Assembly: GCF_014133895.1 (NCBI RefSeq)
Contig: NC_050731.1
Span: forward strand, 620,001 to 684,000
Origin: Torulaspora globosa
Lineage: Eukaryota > Ascomycota > Saccharomycetes > Saccharomycetales > Saccharomycetaceae
Direction: 5' to 3'
Length of the DNA stretch: 64,000 nt
Below are positions 48,131 through 58,485 of this stretch, piece after piece. The notes below the pieces were generated by a model that saw nothing but the letters and a program-made list of their open reading frames with translations, was not told where the DNA came from and ran no database searches. The first letter of the stretch is position 1; every line of letters starts with the position of its first letter. A program made the position numbers and the translations under genes.

Positions 48131-51100
48131 ATGAATTGGTCGTCTGCGAAGTTTGAATCGCTTTATAATGGCATCGAAAGCGCCGAATTAGATCGTAAGT
48201 TGTTCGATGAAATTCTACCAGACTTACAGGACTTAAATCTTAATCATGATAAGTGCAAAAACTCTTCAAGTCGAAGTCAATTAGAAAAGGGCGAGGTAAC
48301 TTTTTCTGACGGTAGTACTTATAAAATCAATCAAGAATTTATGATCGCTGCTATTGCAGTATCCGATGAGCTGAATTTGGATGAAATAGTCGTATGTGAA
48401 ATGATGATTAATGATACGGGTGCTAGAAGCTCAGAAACTGGCGAAGAGCTTTCTTTAATTAACAGGGCAAAGGTAAATTACTTCATGAGAAGACAGTTCA
48501 TTTTACAACTAACGGCTTTTCTGATAAATTGCGTGGAAGAGGACAATCCCATTTATGTGGATCTGCTGGCCAATGGCAAGCTAGTTGTCAACGTGTTAAA
48601 GGCTTTCCGGTTTATTCATTCTCAATTGGCGGACATCAAGCAATTGATCAGTAAGGCAAGAATCCTCGATAATTACCATGCATTGGAAAAGCGTAATGTG
48701 AAGTTCAAACGAGATTTTCTCTTGAAAGAATATGACATCCTCGGTCAGATTCTTTGCGGACTCATGGTCAAAGGCGATTTTTTGTCGAGAGAGCACCTCA
48801 TGAATCTAATAAATCATGTATGTGAGATGCACTCAAATGACTTCTTCATCGTATATTATCTTCCTGCCATATTTTGCGCCTTTGGAAATTTGGATAAACT
48901 TCCGGATAAGGATGTTAGGTCAATCCATGACCAGTTTATAAAGGACTTAAGGTCTGAGGAGATTTACACTAACCCTATCAAGGTTTCTTTGATATTCGTT
49001 TTTCTATCCTACTTTATTGGTTGGTGTAAATCGGATCCTTCAGAAAGAGCCAACACCATGGATTTCACTGTGGCCGTGGATGAGCCGATGACCAGAGCGG
49101 TTGAGTATGGCGCTATGGAACTGCTGCTGATCTTTGCAGCGGAAACTTCTATGGTAGAAAAGGATGCAAGTTTTGGGCTTTATTACGATGTACGATCATT
49201 ACTAGAGAGACATCTCCCAAGACTCATACCTATCCAGCTTTTGGACAGCGACACGACCATTCAACAGCAGCAATCACAGCTTCATAATAATCCGTCTGAT
49301 TCAACATATACTGCGCCCAATAGTCACGACACCAAGGACAGAGCATTCGAATGTATTAGCCTTTCGGAAGGAACCGAATCCTTTTTTTTGACCATGTTTC
49401 ACGATGTACTCAGGTCGATAATAGCGGACTGTGCTTTCCTTCTTACGAAGATAAAAGATGCCGAAGAAGACTCACTTTTATCCGGAGAAGATTTAAATTT
49501 GGATGAAATCGCTTTGAGGGCTGATTTGGAGAGATTTTTTCTTACAATATATTATTTCTACTCATTCAGGCCAGAATATGGAAAGCTTTTCTGGGAAGAC
49601 AAGGAATCGAATGCTTACGGTTTTATTGAATGGTCAGCAAAGTGCCATGATAGCTTGATGAAGTCATGCTTCTATTTGATGATTTCAAGTCTCTCGTGTG
49701 GTCTGGAGAACTCACTAAGCGTTTATCATTACTTTGTTGCAAATAACGATGTGACATGGGACTTAATGGCTCAATGCATAAAAAATTACATTGTGAAGAT
49801 ATGTAATTTAACTGCGAGGGTCCAGCAGAGACAACTAAAACGCGACTCAGAAGAAGTTGACTCTTCGCTTGTTGCATTAGAAGATGGTTTAAATGAAGAG
49901 GCAGTTATTTTCATTTCTTCATTATTTACTCTGATCGGGTCAGTCGCCAATAACATTGAAGAAGACATAAAGACTAAGCTTTCCAAACTTTATACTGAGC
50001 CGCTGTTCGAGTTCGCGAAACTAGAGACGCCATTAATTGGTGCTTGTTTCAAGACATTAAGCCACTTGGTGCCTTTCTCGGAAATAGAAAGATCATCTTT
50101 TTGGTATTCCCTGGATTCATTTATTTTCAAGACCGGTCAACCAACCATGGTGTCCGACTCCTACCGGTCGATATTTATGTCAAAGTTCACAAATTTTTCT
50201 GAGGTTGTTGGATTTTTAAGCCTTTTCCAAAAGCTTCTTGTCACTGGACCAAAAAAAGAATATGAGAGTTATATGGCTTTTGGAAAACTGGCCTTCCCAA
50301 GCAACCTGGGTCGAGGTTACAGAAAGGTGGGAATAAATCCATATTTTGATTATATTTTGCAGGAAGTGCTTGTCAACTCTGGTCAGTTACACGATTCTTT
50401 AAAAACAAGATGCATTCAATCTCAAATTCTTCACATAATGGAGGAAGCTCTTCTTTCTTTCGATTACAATGTGATTTTGAACTCAATAGCGGCGAGCGCC
50501 AATCTGGATAAGTTAGTGAGCGTTGGCAATTTTGCTACCTACATTCAGGAATGCCCAGCCACAATTGTTTTCAACTACATATTCACCGAAAAGGTTTACA
50601 AGAGCATTTTTGACATCGTTTCTATCGGGATTGATGATATTCACATCGAGTTGGATGGAGGCAATGAGCAATTGAAACTCATCAATTTGTCACTGAAAGT
50701 CCTGAACATTATCTTGGATTTCCAAGGTCCTTACATTGAAGAGTTTGTGCCAGTTATCAATAAGCAAGAAAACACAAGCTATTATATACCCAAAGATTTT
50801 GGTTTGCACGGCTTACGCTCCTTCTACGACGCTATTTTCTTCCATCTGTCAGTGGTTGCACATTTAGGTCTGTACGTTGGATTGAATAACTTTGATGTGG
50901 CATTGAACTCAGTTCGATTATTAGGGAAACTTGCTGCCCGTAATCCCGGTGAAAGTTCACCTTTTGCCGCGAAGAATACATTGTTGACTATATTTGACTC
51001 GGTTGACGAGTCAGCGCGCATCAAGGATGCGTTTATCTCACAGATAGAAAGAACAATCGATTGTGAGGAAGCTCTCACATTGAAAATCGAAATCCTGGAC

Positions 51101-53122
51101 TTTATTAGAATGAACTTACCAGCTACCGAAGCGGATGTTACTATTTCCCATTTATTGCTTGGTTTTCAGGTATCAAACGTTATATCCACTGGGCCTAACC
51201 TTTCCACTTTTATCAATTCAGACAATTCCTTATTGAACTCAGTAGTCAACCTGATGGAAGCTTCTCTGCACAATGTTGATCGATCTTGTATTAATTATGC
51301 TCCAATGAGGTTAGCGGCTTTATCACTGAGTATAATAATGGTACTCTGCAGAAACTCTTTGACTTCACGCCTAGCGCTGGATTACTTTGTTGAACATCGA
51401 TTATTTGAGCTACTGGTTAGCCTGGATCCTCAGGCGGACGTAAATACGCTGTGGAACGGAAGAATGTTCAACTTGAGACAGGAAGAAGAGTTTAAACAAT
51501 CCGAATCACTAGGTGCTCTTCTCTCTTTTCTAAGTTTTAGAACTGAGCTTCTTCAATATTTGAGCTTATCGATCCACAGACTTGCTTCTAGCGGAAGAGG
51601 ATCGCAGATCAGAGCACATACAGATTTGCTTATTTCTAACACATTGTATTCAGCAAGGGTATTTTCATTGATCAGCTCTCTTAACTATGGGGATATGTTA
51701 CACCAAACAGTTCACTTAGATGGCTTGAAATTTTTCAAGGACCTCCCCATTAAGCTTGATTTGGTAACGACAACAAAAAGCTGCCTTGGACACATTTATG
51801 ACCTCAGCGCTGTCGATTCTTTGGCAGGCTTATCATGGCGGGTGAAGTCGAATCACTATACAGACTGTCTTTCGTCGTCTCCTGAAGCAATGGAGGAGTT
51901 AGACGTCATACACACAAAAATAACTAGCGTTCTAGCTCGTCAAAGTTTCGTGAAGGGCCAGCTCTCAATCCTCCACTCGTGGGCTCAATTGGTGGAAATT
52001 ATAGCATCAGATGGTGAGCTTTCTTGTATGGATCGCTCAAATTTTATTTTAGAGGTTTTTGGCGCTATAATACCAAAAATCAACGACTACATCGAGTTCG
52101 ATGTTTCTTTCTCCGAAGAACTTGTTTCACTAGCTGTAACACTTTTCGAAGTTTATCAAAAGGACAGGATGTCCGTAGACGGTTTCCAAACAATTGACAA
52201 CAGGCTTTATAACCTCTTCAAAACGTGCATTCATGGCATCAATTCTCCACTGTCATCGTTTTCAATTAGGTCCAATTTTTACTTACTAGCCAATAGCTAC
52301 CTGGTTCACGCCCTGGGAGACACAAAGCTTGCCAGACAAATTCTGCAAGACTTGAAAATGGGTAGCGAGGTTCTTGTGGAAGTCATATCCAAAGACGCCA
52401 TTTACGGACAAGGCACAAACAGGATAACGAGCATCTTCTTACTAGATTCTTTGGTGCGTCTGGGAGACATCAACAAGGAAAATTTCATATTGGATTTCCT
52501 GATGAAGAAAACACAACTTCTTTTGATCATAAGGTCCCTCAAGAATATCAATGTCTTCTTAACCTCGCCTCAGAATAACGTTAGTATCGATGATCTGCTG
52601 TACGAGCTAACTGCATTTAAATCGGTAACATACCTACTGATACGAATTGCAGAAAATCGAAATGGAGCTCATGCATTAATACAGAACAAATTATTCCAAG
52701 TCATAGAAGATTGTTCAGCTTTACAATTAGATCCAGATTTAGGTCTGGATTTAGTCATCAATGAGTTGTCGGCTCAAAATTCTGGTCTACTATCCATCAA
52801 TGTCAGCTTGGATAATCCATTATTTATGGGAAGAGACGCTTATGAGATTTCTCTCTTCGAGCTGATCGTTCCCATATTTCAATTAATTGCGGCTGTTCTG
52901 CTCAGTATGGGAAGTGCCAACCTTCGTGTGATGTCGGATGTCAAGAGCCTGCTAGTGAAGTTTAGAAAGCTCTCGATTGGAATTATGAAAAGGGATGCTT
53001 TGAAAGATATGAATGAAAAATACAGGCTTTCTGGCGTTGCTTCAGAGGGTCAAGAGCAGATGGTAAGGCTAATAGTGCTCCTATGTACCTTAACCGGCTA
53101 TCGCGGTGAAGAAACAATTTGA
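48131..53122 (+). CDS. NUP192: Inner-ring nucleoporin Nup192
   Basis: The 1663-residue essential protein is a large alpha-solenoid scaffold of the nuclear pore inner ring that binds Nic96 and Nup53. No signal or membrane segment is seen. Blocks near-identical to YJL039C include SRSQLEKGEV, DELNLDEIV, RRDFLLKEYDIL-like, ESNAYGFIEW, FDSVDESARIKDAFI, MTISHLLLGFQVSNVIS-like and LHSWAQLVEII. The start is the ATG at 48131 (MNWSSAKFESLYNGIES); upstream is TTG only. AT-rich codon use contrasts with the 12-18 kb genes. It converges on NSP1 with 78 bp between stops. Confidence 0.96.
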   Translation: MNWSSAKFESLYNGIESAELDRKLFDEILPDLQDLNLNHDKCKNSSSRSQLEKGEVTFSDGSTYKINQEFMIAAIAVSDELNLDEIVVCEMMINDTGARSSETGEELSLINRAKVNYFMRRQFILQLTAFLINCVEEDNPIYVDLLANGKLVVNVLKAFRFIHSQLADIKQLISKARILDNYHALEKRNVKFKRDFLLKEYDILGQILCGLMVKGDFLSREHLMNLINHVCEMHSNDFFIVYYLPAIFCAFGNLDKLPDKDVRSIHDQFIKDLRSEEIYTNPIKVSLIFVFLSYFIGWCKSDPSERANTMDFTVAVDEPMTRAVEYGAMELLLIFAAETSMVEKDASFGLYYDVRSLLERHLPRLIPIQLLDSDTTIQQQQSQLHNNPSDSTYTAPNSHDTKDRAFECISLSEGTESFFLTMFHDVLRSIIADCAFLLTKIKDAEEDSLLSGEDLNLDEIALRADLERFFLTIYYFYSFRPEYGKLFWEDKESNAYGFIEWSAKCHDSLMKSCFYLMISSLSCGLENSLSVYHYFVANNDVTWDLMAQCIKNYIVKICNLTARVQQRQLKRDSEEVDSSLVALEDGLNEEAVIFISSLFTLIGSVANNIEEDIKTKLSKLYTEPLFEFAKLETPLIGACFKTLSHLVPFSEIERSSFWYSLDSFIFKTGQPTMVSDSYRSIFMSKFTNFSEVVGFLSLFQKLLVTGPKKEYESYMAFGKLAFPSNLGRGYRKVGINPYFDYILQEVLVNSGQLHDSLKTRCIQSQILHIMEEALLSFDYNVILNSIAASANLDKLVSVGNFATYIQECPATIVFNYIFTEKVYKSIFDIVSIGIDDIHIELDGGNEQLKLINLSLKVLNIILDFQGPYIEEFVPVINKQENTSYYIPKDFGLHGLRSFYDAIFFHLSVVAHLGLYVGLNNFDVALNSVRLLGKLAARNPGESSPFAAKNTLLTIFDSVDESARIKDAFISQIERTIDCEEALTLKIEILDFIRMNLPATEADVTISHLLLGFQVSNVISTGPNLSTFINSDNSLLNSVVNLMEASLHNVDRSCINYAPMRLAALSLSIIMVLCRNSLTSRLALDYFVEHRLFELLVSLDPQADVNTLWNGRMFNLRQEEEFKQSESLGALLSFLSFRTELLQYLSLSIHRLASSGRGSQIRAHTDLLISNTLYSARVFSLISSLNYGDMLHQTVHLDGLKFFKDLPIKLDLVTTTKSCLGHIYDLSAVDSLAGLSWRVKSNHYTDCLSSSPEAMEELDVIHTKITSVLARQSFVKGQLSILHSWAQLVEIIASDGELSCMDRSNFILEVFGAIIPKINDYIEFDVSFSEELVSLAVTLFEVYQKDRMSVDGFQTIDNRLYNLFKTCIHGINSPLSSFSIRSNFYLLANSYLVHALGDTKLARQILQDLKMGSEVLVEVISKDAIYGQGTNRITSIFLLDSLVRLGDINKENFILDFLMKKTQLLLIIRSLKNINVFLTSPQNNVSIDDLLYELTAFKSVTYLLIRIAENRNGAHALIQNKLFQVIEDCSALQLDPDLGLDLVINELSAQNSGLLSINVSLDNPLFMGRDAYEISLFELIVPIFQLIAAVLLSMGSANLRVMSDVKSLLVKFRKLSIGIMKRDALKDMNEKYRLSGVASEGQEQMVRLIVLLCTLTGYRGEETI

Positions 53123-53200
53123 TACTAGTGATCTCCACAGGAATTTTCCTATTTGTGGATCTTTTTTCAGATACTGTACAATACAATTAATTAAATAACT

Positions 53201-55608
53201 TCATTTACTTATCGACTTGATCTTGTGTTCAAGGGTAGTGGAGCTTTCGTCAAGTGATTTCAAAGCGTCCAGATGCGAATTGAGAAGCTTCACTAAGTGT
53301 GTATTTTCATCGCCGTTGGTAAGATTCATAGTTGTCGCTTTGTTAAAGGTATTGCTAACTTCGTTTATCTCAGCGATCAACGATGAAAGGTTCAAGAAAA
53401 GACTATTGAGGTTCTCATCCAAAGTTTCAGCTGTATGATATGCTTGTTGCCTCTTCTGATCATTATTGTTAGCAGCACTATCTCCAACTGAAGAAAGAAC
53501 ATCGGACAGTAGGGCATCCGTTTTCTGTTCATAGCTATCCAAAAATATTTCTAGCTCATCTTGTTGTCTTTCAATATATTCCAAAGATTGATCGATCCTA
53601 TTCTGAGTTTGCTGAGCTGCTATAGTTTCAGAACAAAGTTGACTGATTTGTTCACCTCCCTTGACGAGTACTTGATCCCACTGGTTGACCTTTTTCGAAA
53701 AAGTGTCAAAATGAGAGGCTGTTCCAGCTAATTGTTCGGTCCATTTTGTTATTAAATCGTCCAATGTTTTGTTGTCCAAAGAAACCGGAGCCGGTTCCAC
53801 GTTTTTCGGGTTGAGGATCTGGGACGATCCATCTGACGACTTAACGTCGTTTTTCTTCTCGTCGGATTTTTTTCCGAGCAGCGTGAAGCCTTCGGCAGTA
53901 GGAGCTTTATCTTTCTCATTTTCTTTCGTGCCACCGAAAGAGAACTGTTTCGAATCTTTGATACTGGCATCTGTAGCTGGAGCTTTTTCTGGGGCTGCTT
54001 TAGCTCCGAATGAAAAGGCTGGAGATGGCTTCTCCGATTTCTCCCCTGCATCAGATTTTTTAAACGAAAAACCTGATTGAGATTGAGCTTGACTCTCCCC
54101 TGCCTTGCTTGCAAATGAAAAACCGACAGCTGGCTTGTCGTTCTTATTCTCGGTTTTGCCACCGAAGGAGAAGCCAGTCTGGGGCTTGGCAACATCGTCT
54201 GATTTCGAACCAAATGAAAAAGCTTGCTTCGTTTGTCCTTCCACCTTGGGCATCTCCTTGGTCTTGTCATCAGTCTTGCCACCAAAAAGTGAACCTGCAG
54301 TAGCATCCTTACCCTTGTCCTCAGTTTTGTTACCGAATGAAAAAGAGGGCCTAACGCTTGCGTCTTTGTTGCCAGAGCTACCGCCAATAATCGAGGCGCC
54401 AGTCGATCCATCTTTACCATCAAACGAAAGTTGAGGCTTTGCAGCTGAATCGGATGCTCCATTTGTCTCTGCGGGCTTATTTACGCTGGCGCCAAAGTTG
54501 AACGCTGCACGCCCCTTGTCTTCATCCTTCTTAGCGCTCAGCGAGAAACCGCTAAGACTTCCTCCCACCTTATTCTTATCATCAGTCTTTCCAAAGGAGA
54601 ACATATTTGGTTTGGGAGTGGCCGCATTGGAGCCAAAAGCAGCCGCATCACTACCTTTGCTCTCAGTAGCAGCTGTAGTTCCAAATGACAACGAAGGTTT
54701 ATTCCCAGCTCCTAAATTTAAGCTTGGTGTGGTCTTCTCGATTGGCTTTTGTTCTGCAACAGATGTCGCTGGTGCATTTTGTTCAGCACTCTTGCTACCA
54801 GCGCCGAAGCTAAAGGCAGGAGGCTTAGAGTCCGTAGCCTGAGATGGAAAAGACAACCTGGGCTCCGTTTGGTTACCAGCGCCGCTGGCGCCGAACCCGG
54901 CGAACTTCGCGGGGCCATTCGACAAGGCTGCTGTTTCGTTTGATTTAGATTCTTGAGAGCCAAAGGGAGCGGGCGAGCTTTCCTTACCCTTGTTAGCACC
55001 GAAGGAGAATCCAGACATCGCTGACGATGCCACCGCTGCCGTTCCATCATTCGAGCTCTTATTTCCAAATAGTCCGCCGCTTGGCTTTGTTTCATTCTGT
55101 TTCCCGAAGCCGCTGGATGATGACTGTTGGCCGGTTCCGGAAAAAGATGGCATAGATCCTTTATTCGATCCGAAGAGGGACGCTCCGCCAGGGGTACCGC
55201 CACTATTGGTACTAGATGATTGCCCTTGGTCTACCTTCGTAGAACCGAATGTTGTATTTCCGAAAGAGAATGCATTGCCTTTATTACTTCCGCCGAACAA
55301 AGAACCTGTAGCAGCGTTTCCAGCATTATTACCAAACGAGAAACCACCAGTCCCGCTTTTTGTAGTATTATTATTACCTGATGCTTGCGAACCGAATGCC
55401 GATCCGCCTGTAGCTTGGTTTGATCCACCAAATGAGAATTTAGACTGACCTTCTGAATTGCCGGCAGTACCGAAAGTGAATCCTGGTTTACCAGAACCAC
55501 TGTTGTCGCCGGTCTGCTTATTTGGAGTAAACAGACTCACTATACGATGATGTTAGTATAAAAATATGATATCAAAACGCTCAAAAAACAGGAAACCCGC
55601 CACATACT
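53201..55608 (-). CDS. NSP1: FG-nucleoporin Nsp1 (spliced: exon 2 55539-53201, exon 1 coding base at 55608)
   Basis: Nsp1 is an essential FG nucleoporin of the Nup57-Nup49-Nic96 and Nup82 complexes. The N-terminal 560 or so residues are disordered with many FSFG and FGx repeats between Lys, Ser and Asn-rich linkers. The C-terminal 190 residues are coiled coil. The frame has no ATG at its 5' end; it begins TGAGTCTG right after TATAG. Donor GTATGT at 55607-55602, branch TACTAAC at 55558-55552 and acceptor AG at 55541-55540 define a 68-bp intron. Joining the A at 55608 to TG at 55539 makes ATG, giving [11 protein letters not shown] like S. cerevisiae MNFNTPQ. The product has 779 residues (yeast 823, YJL041W). 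Confidence 0.9.
55540..55607 (-). other. Spliceosomal intron splitting the NSP1 start codon
   Basis: The 68-bp intron has consensus GTATGT, TACTAAC and TAG. The exon junction falls after the A of ATG, so translation of Nsp1 needs splicing. In unspliced RNA the first ATG is inside the donor (GTATGT) and runs 21 codons to the TAG of the acceptor itself. Distance from donor to branch A is about 54 bases. Confidence 0.9.
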
Positions 55609-55856
55609 TGCAGTCAATTGATATATTCAGCTCAATCGGCTAAATTGGCTTCCACCTCAGTCCCAAACGACTTCTTAATGGTCTTGGTCTATTGCTTACT
55701 GTCAAGACCCATCGATCTAGTGCCAACTATTTCAATGTCCGGGTAAAACTGTCATATAAGAATACCAATTAATGCTTAACATTGATACAATATAGATAGA
55801 TATACGCGATCTAGCAGTACAGCAGTGCGCTGAAGGACTCTTGTCACTCGCTCTTT
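55541..55856 (+). repeat. Direct repeat copy A: NSP1 promoter/MHP1 terminator spacer
   Basis: It is about 85% identical to 58486-58803 in the same orientation, with small indels. It runs from the NSP1 intron to what looks like the last codons and stop of MHP1 (gagtgacaag context on the minus strand). The first 44 bases, covering the branch point, are identical between copies. Copy A holds the functional NSP1 intron and a Reb1-type CGGGTAA at 55740-55746. Confidence 0.85.
55740..55746. promoter_or_regulatory. Reb1-type site in the NSP1 promoter
   Basis: CGGGTAA is a perfect Reb1 core, about 130 bp upstream of the NSP1 splice donor. The matching place in copy B reads CAGGTGA, so the site is lost there. 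Confidence 0.5.
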
Positions 55857-55949
55857 CAGACACTTGGTTTTTAGTCTGCGAACGAACGACTACAAAGCTA
55901 AGTTCGAAGCCACTGACATAACATTTCTTGATTTTTAAAGAAAAGTATA

Positions 55950-57050
55950 TCACTTGAAGGCGTTCTTGATCTTCCGACAACGATTCATAAAGAGCTTGTA
56001 TAGCGGCGAACCTTGCTGACCAGAGTGAATGTAGGCTTCCTCTTTCTCCGGCCTGAACCCCGGCTTCGTAACGGTCTCTGGATCGACACGCCCATCTGTG
56101 ACAGGAATAGAGACATGTCTTCCTTGGAATGCGAAGCCTGGATGGAATACGGATAAAGCCACAGTGCCGAGTGAGATCATGACGCCATCGAGAACGATGA
56201 AGTAGTTCTCATGTGTGATAAGATTGCCGTGCCAGTCCGCGGCAACGACCGCAAGACGATAGCAGCAACGAACAAAGACCGTAGCGACTGCAACGACCAT
56301 AGCTAGAGGGAAATAACGGAACACCCAACGGTCAGGACTTACTCTGAGTTCGCTGAACTTTTGTCTGTAAAGATAATCGATCTCAGTTTGGCTGATCTTC
56401 AGCAAGCCAAGACTCAACTTGGACTGGCCGCTGTGGTCCAGACGGGTCTGGATAAAAACCTTATAGTACAGATGGCCCATCAGAGCCATGAATATAACGA
56501 TCGACGCAATCTGCAGCGACAAGCCTGCGATAAGGGTGTTGACGCCCTGGGTCGGGCTGGTACCGTTTATCAACGCTCTGGCGGCCACAGCACCGCCTGC
56601 TGCCTGAATGGGCAGGGCTACAAGGTCAAACGCGACAAACAGATACCAATACGCCGCTGGAGAGCGCAGCAGCGAAAACCTGTGGCCGTAGATCTCGATC
56701 AACTTCGGCAACTGGTAGTACACGCCGCGCATCATGAACACTGGTGCAATCGTCAAACACACCTGCTGCATCACATATGGAGACTCAAGGGACGGGTCAA
56801 AATGGCCCCGCACCCTGCCAGCATACCCAATCACTTCCAGGATCGCCGCTACCACAAACGCCGACGAGAACCAATACTGCTTGTACCGGATCATCAGCGT
56901 ATGCCAACCCAGCAGCACCCCCCAGATCGCCAACATCGCCACATTGAACGCCAGATTTGGCACTATACCGCCATACAGCGAGGTGGGCGACCCGCCATCA
57001 ACCACTTCATTGGTTTTACTCGCTTCTAACAGCAGCGTTGCTATATCCAT
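55950..57050 (-). CDS. RSB1: RTA1-family sphingoid long-chain base resistance protein
   Basis: The 366-residue protein has seven membrane segments of the fungal RTA1-like family. Blocks shared with S. cerevisiae Rsb1 (YOR049C, 354 residues) are LYGGIVPNL at the N-terminus, VCLTIAPVFMMRGVYYQL, YGHRFSLL, LLKISQTEIDYLYR, FVRCCYRL and FHPGFAFQGR. Rsb1 promotes movement or release of sphingoid bases across the plasma membrane and responds to changes in lipid asymmetry. The ATG at 57050 begins MDIATLLLEAS; upstream is TTG only. YLR046C and RTA1 are paralogues, but identity is highest to RSB1. It lies in a segment inserted between NSP1 and MHP1, and its transcript should end in copy A. Confidence 0.92.
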   Translation of the reverse strand: MDIATLLLEASKTNEVVDGGSPTSLYGGIVPNLAFNVAMLAIWGVLLGWHTLMIRYKQYWFSSAFVVAAILEVIGYAGRVRGHFDPSLESPYVMQQVCLTIAPVFMMRGVYYQLPKLIEIYGHRFSLLRSPAAYWYLFVAFDLVALPIQAAGGAVAARALINGTSPTQGVNTLIAGLSLQIASIVIFMALMGHLYYKVFIQTRLDHSGQSKLSLGLLKISQTEIDYLYRQKFSELRVSPDRWVFRYFPLAMVVAVATVFVRCCYRLAVVAADWHGNLITHENYFIVLDGVMISLGTVALSVFHPGFAFQGRHVSIPVTDGRVDPETVTKPGFRPEKEEAYIHSGQQGSPLYKLFMNRCRKIKNAFK

Positions 57051-57335
57051 TGAGCGACAGAACAAAGAAAGATTCTAGAAGCGCAGTGACCTTCTGTCAG
57101 CGAAATCAGCCTCGCAAGAGACTCTGCCATCGCTGCTGCTTATAAACACCACAATCGAGATTCTGTCGGTGACCTACGACCACAATGCTATCTGTTGTAG
57201 CTAAGCCACCATCCGTTGGTATAGCAGCGCCAAACCTCCCGCAGGCAACAAGAGGCCCTAAATGGCTTGGCGGGACCCCCTCATAATTTTTCATCTTCCT
57301 GTATATCTGCGGAGGCGGAAAAACGTTTTTCCGAG
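57051..57335. promoter_or_regulatory. RSB1 upstream region
   Basis: About 285 bp upstream of the RSB1 ATG. A perfect pleiotropic drug response element (TCCGCGGA) was not found; the nearest sequence is TCTGCGGA at about 57307-57314, one base off. An 88-codon minus frame at 57281-57547 is probably chance. Confidence 0.35.
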
Positions 57336-58447
57336 ATGACGTCGATCAAGGAAACCGACATTGCACAGCCTTGTTCAAGGCTTAGAAGAACAATGTCGTA
57401 TGAGTTAACTGTGAGCTTGGCGAGCGCTTGCCATTGTGGGTTATGTCCAGAGCGCAGGACAATTTGAAACCGTGGGTGCGAGCGTCCAGACATACTGTCC
57501 TGATTTGGAGAGTGCTCTGCAAGCAACGTGCCAAGGCGGCGGATCACCGGAATTCACCAGGAGGTGCATTGCCAAGACATTGAGCGGGCTGCCAGGCTAC
57601 CTGCGCAGATTAGCGAGATTTTTGACGGCGAACTTTGATTCTGAAAGCGCCTTTGAGGTTTGAGAGTAACGACGATAAGAAAGCTGTTGATCGAGGGTAC
57701 GAATTTCAAGTACACGGCCAGGATCGATAATCCCAAGACGTTGCCGCGCGTATCTAACTACTCGCGTGCCAAGGACTGCGTGGGTATAGAGCTATCTGTT
57801 CTCGTTGTGAATGAATGAACATCCTTCTGACCAAAGAGGCAGTAAGGAGTGGTTCGGAAGTGTTAAAGCTATCTCGTCAATCGCCATCCGCGATAGATCT
57901 AGATTACAGGCATCGCCACCGCCTTAGAGCCAGAGGAGGCAGCTATTAACCATGGCGCCTGTCGATTTGAAGAGCCGCTTCATCAAGACAGGACCAGACA
58001 GACACAAAATGAAATGCCAAATCGCAAACGACTGGGGGACCAAGATGGTCAGGAGTAGATACACTGGATGATTGAAGGCTTATTGATGAAGTTTCAGCCT
58101 AAGTATTGGGAATCCTGTGATCAAGGTGAACGAGCCTTTATTTTGGCACGTCTAGTGCTGCAAAACGTTCCAACTCTCTCAACCGACCTGCCAGAGCTGT
58201 TGTGAACGTTAGTGTACTAGCTGAGGTCCTAAGTTGCTACCGTATGTGATCTGGTTGGTGCTGATACTTATTGATCAGCTTTCCTCCAATACCGTATTCT
58301 GACCTTCATGCTTTTTGGTTGAATACTGCGAACAATTTGCTCAGGAATGGTTCCAAGACACGGATAGATGATAAATTTACGCTGCTGACTTACAACCTGC
58401 TTTCTGTCCTATGTGTGGCCATATCTGTACACTTATGTTCCAGGTAA
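57336..58447 (+). pseudogene. Degraded coding remnants of unknown origin
   Basis: The plus strand holds separate open pieces without clear starts, cut by stops and frame changes: 57336-57474, a piece to 57663 with QFETVGASVQTYCPDLES, a piece at 57666-57818 with IRKLLIEGTNFKYTARIDNP and AKDCVGIELSV, a piece near 57953-58070 with SRFIKTGPDRHKMKCQ, and one at 58280-58447 with FPPIPYSDLHAFWLNTANN. The peptides look protein-like in composition, but I could not match them to any family. One or more decayed genes is the simplest reading; chance open frames are the alternative. Confidence 0.4.
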
Positions 58448-58485
58448 ATATAAGGACTGGAGTTATCACACAGATAGAACCACTC

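Noticed and set aside
54498..55448. Long antisense frames across NSP1 (114 and 152 codons)
   Set aside because: They mirror the FG-repeat codon pattern and have no independent support.
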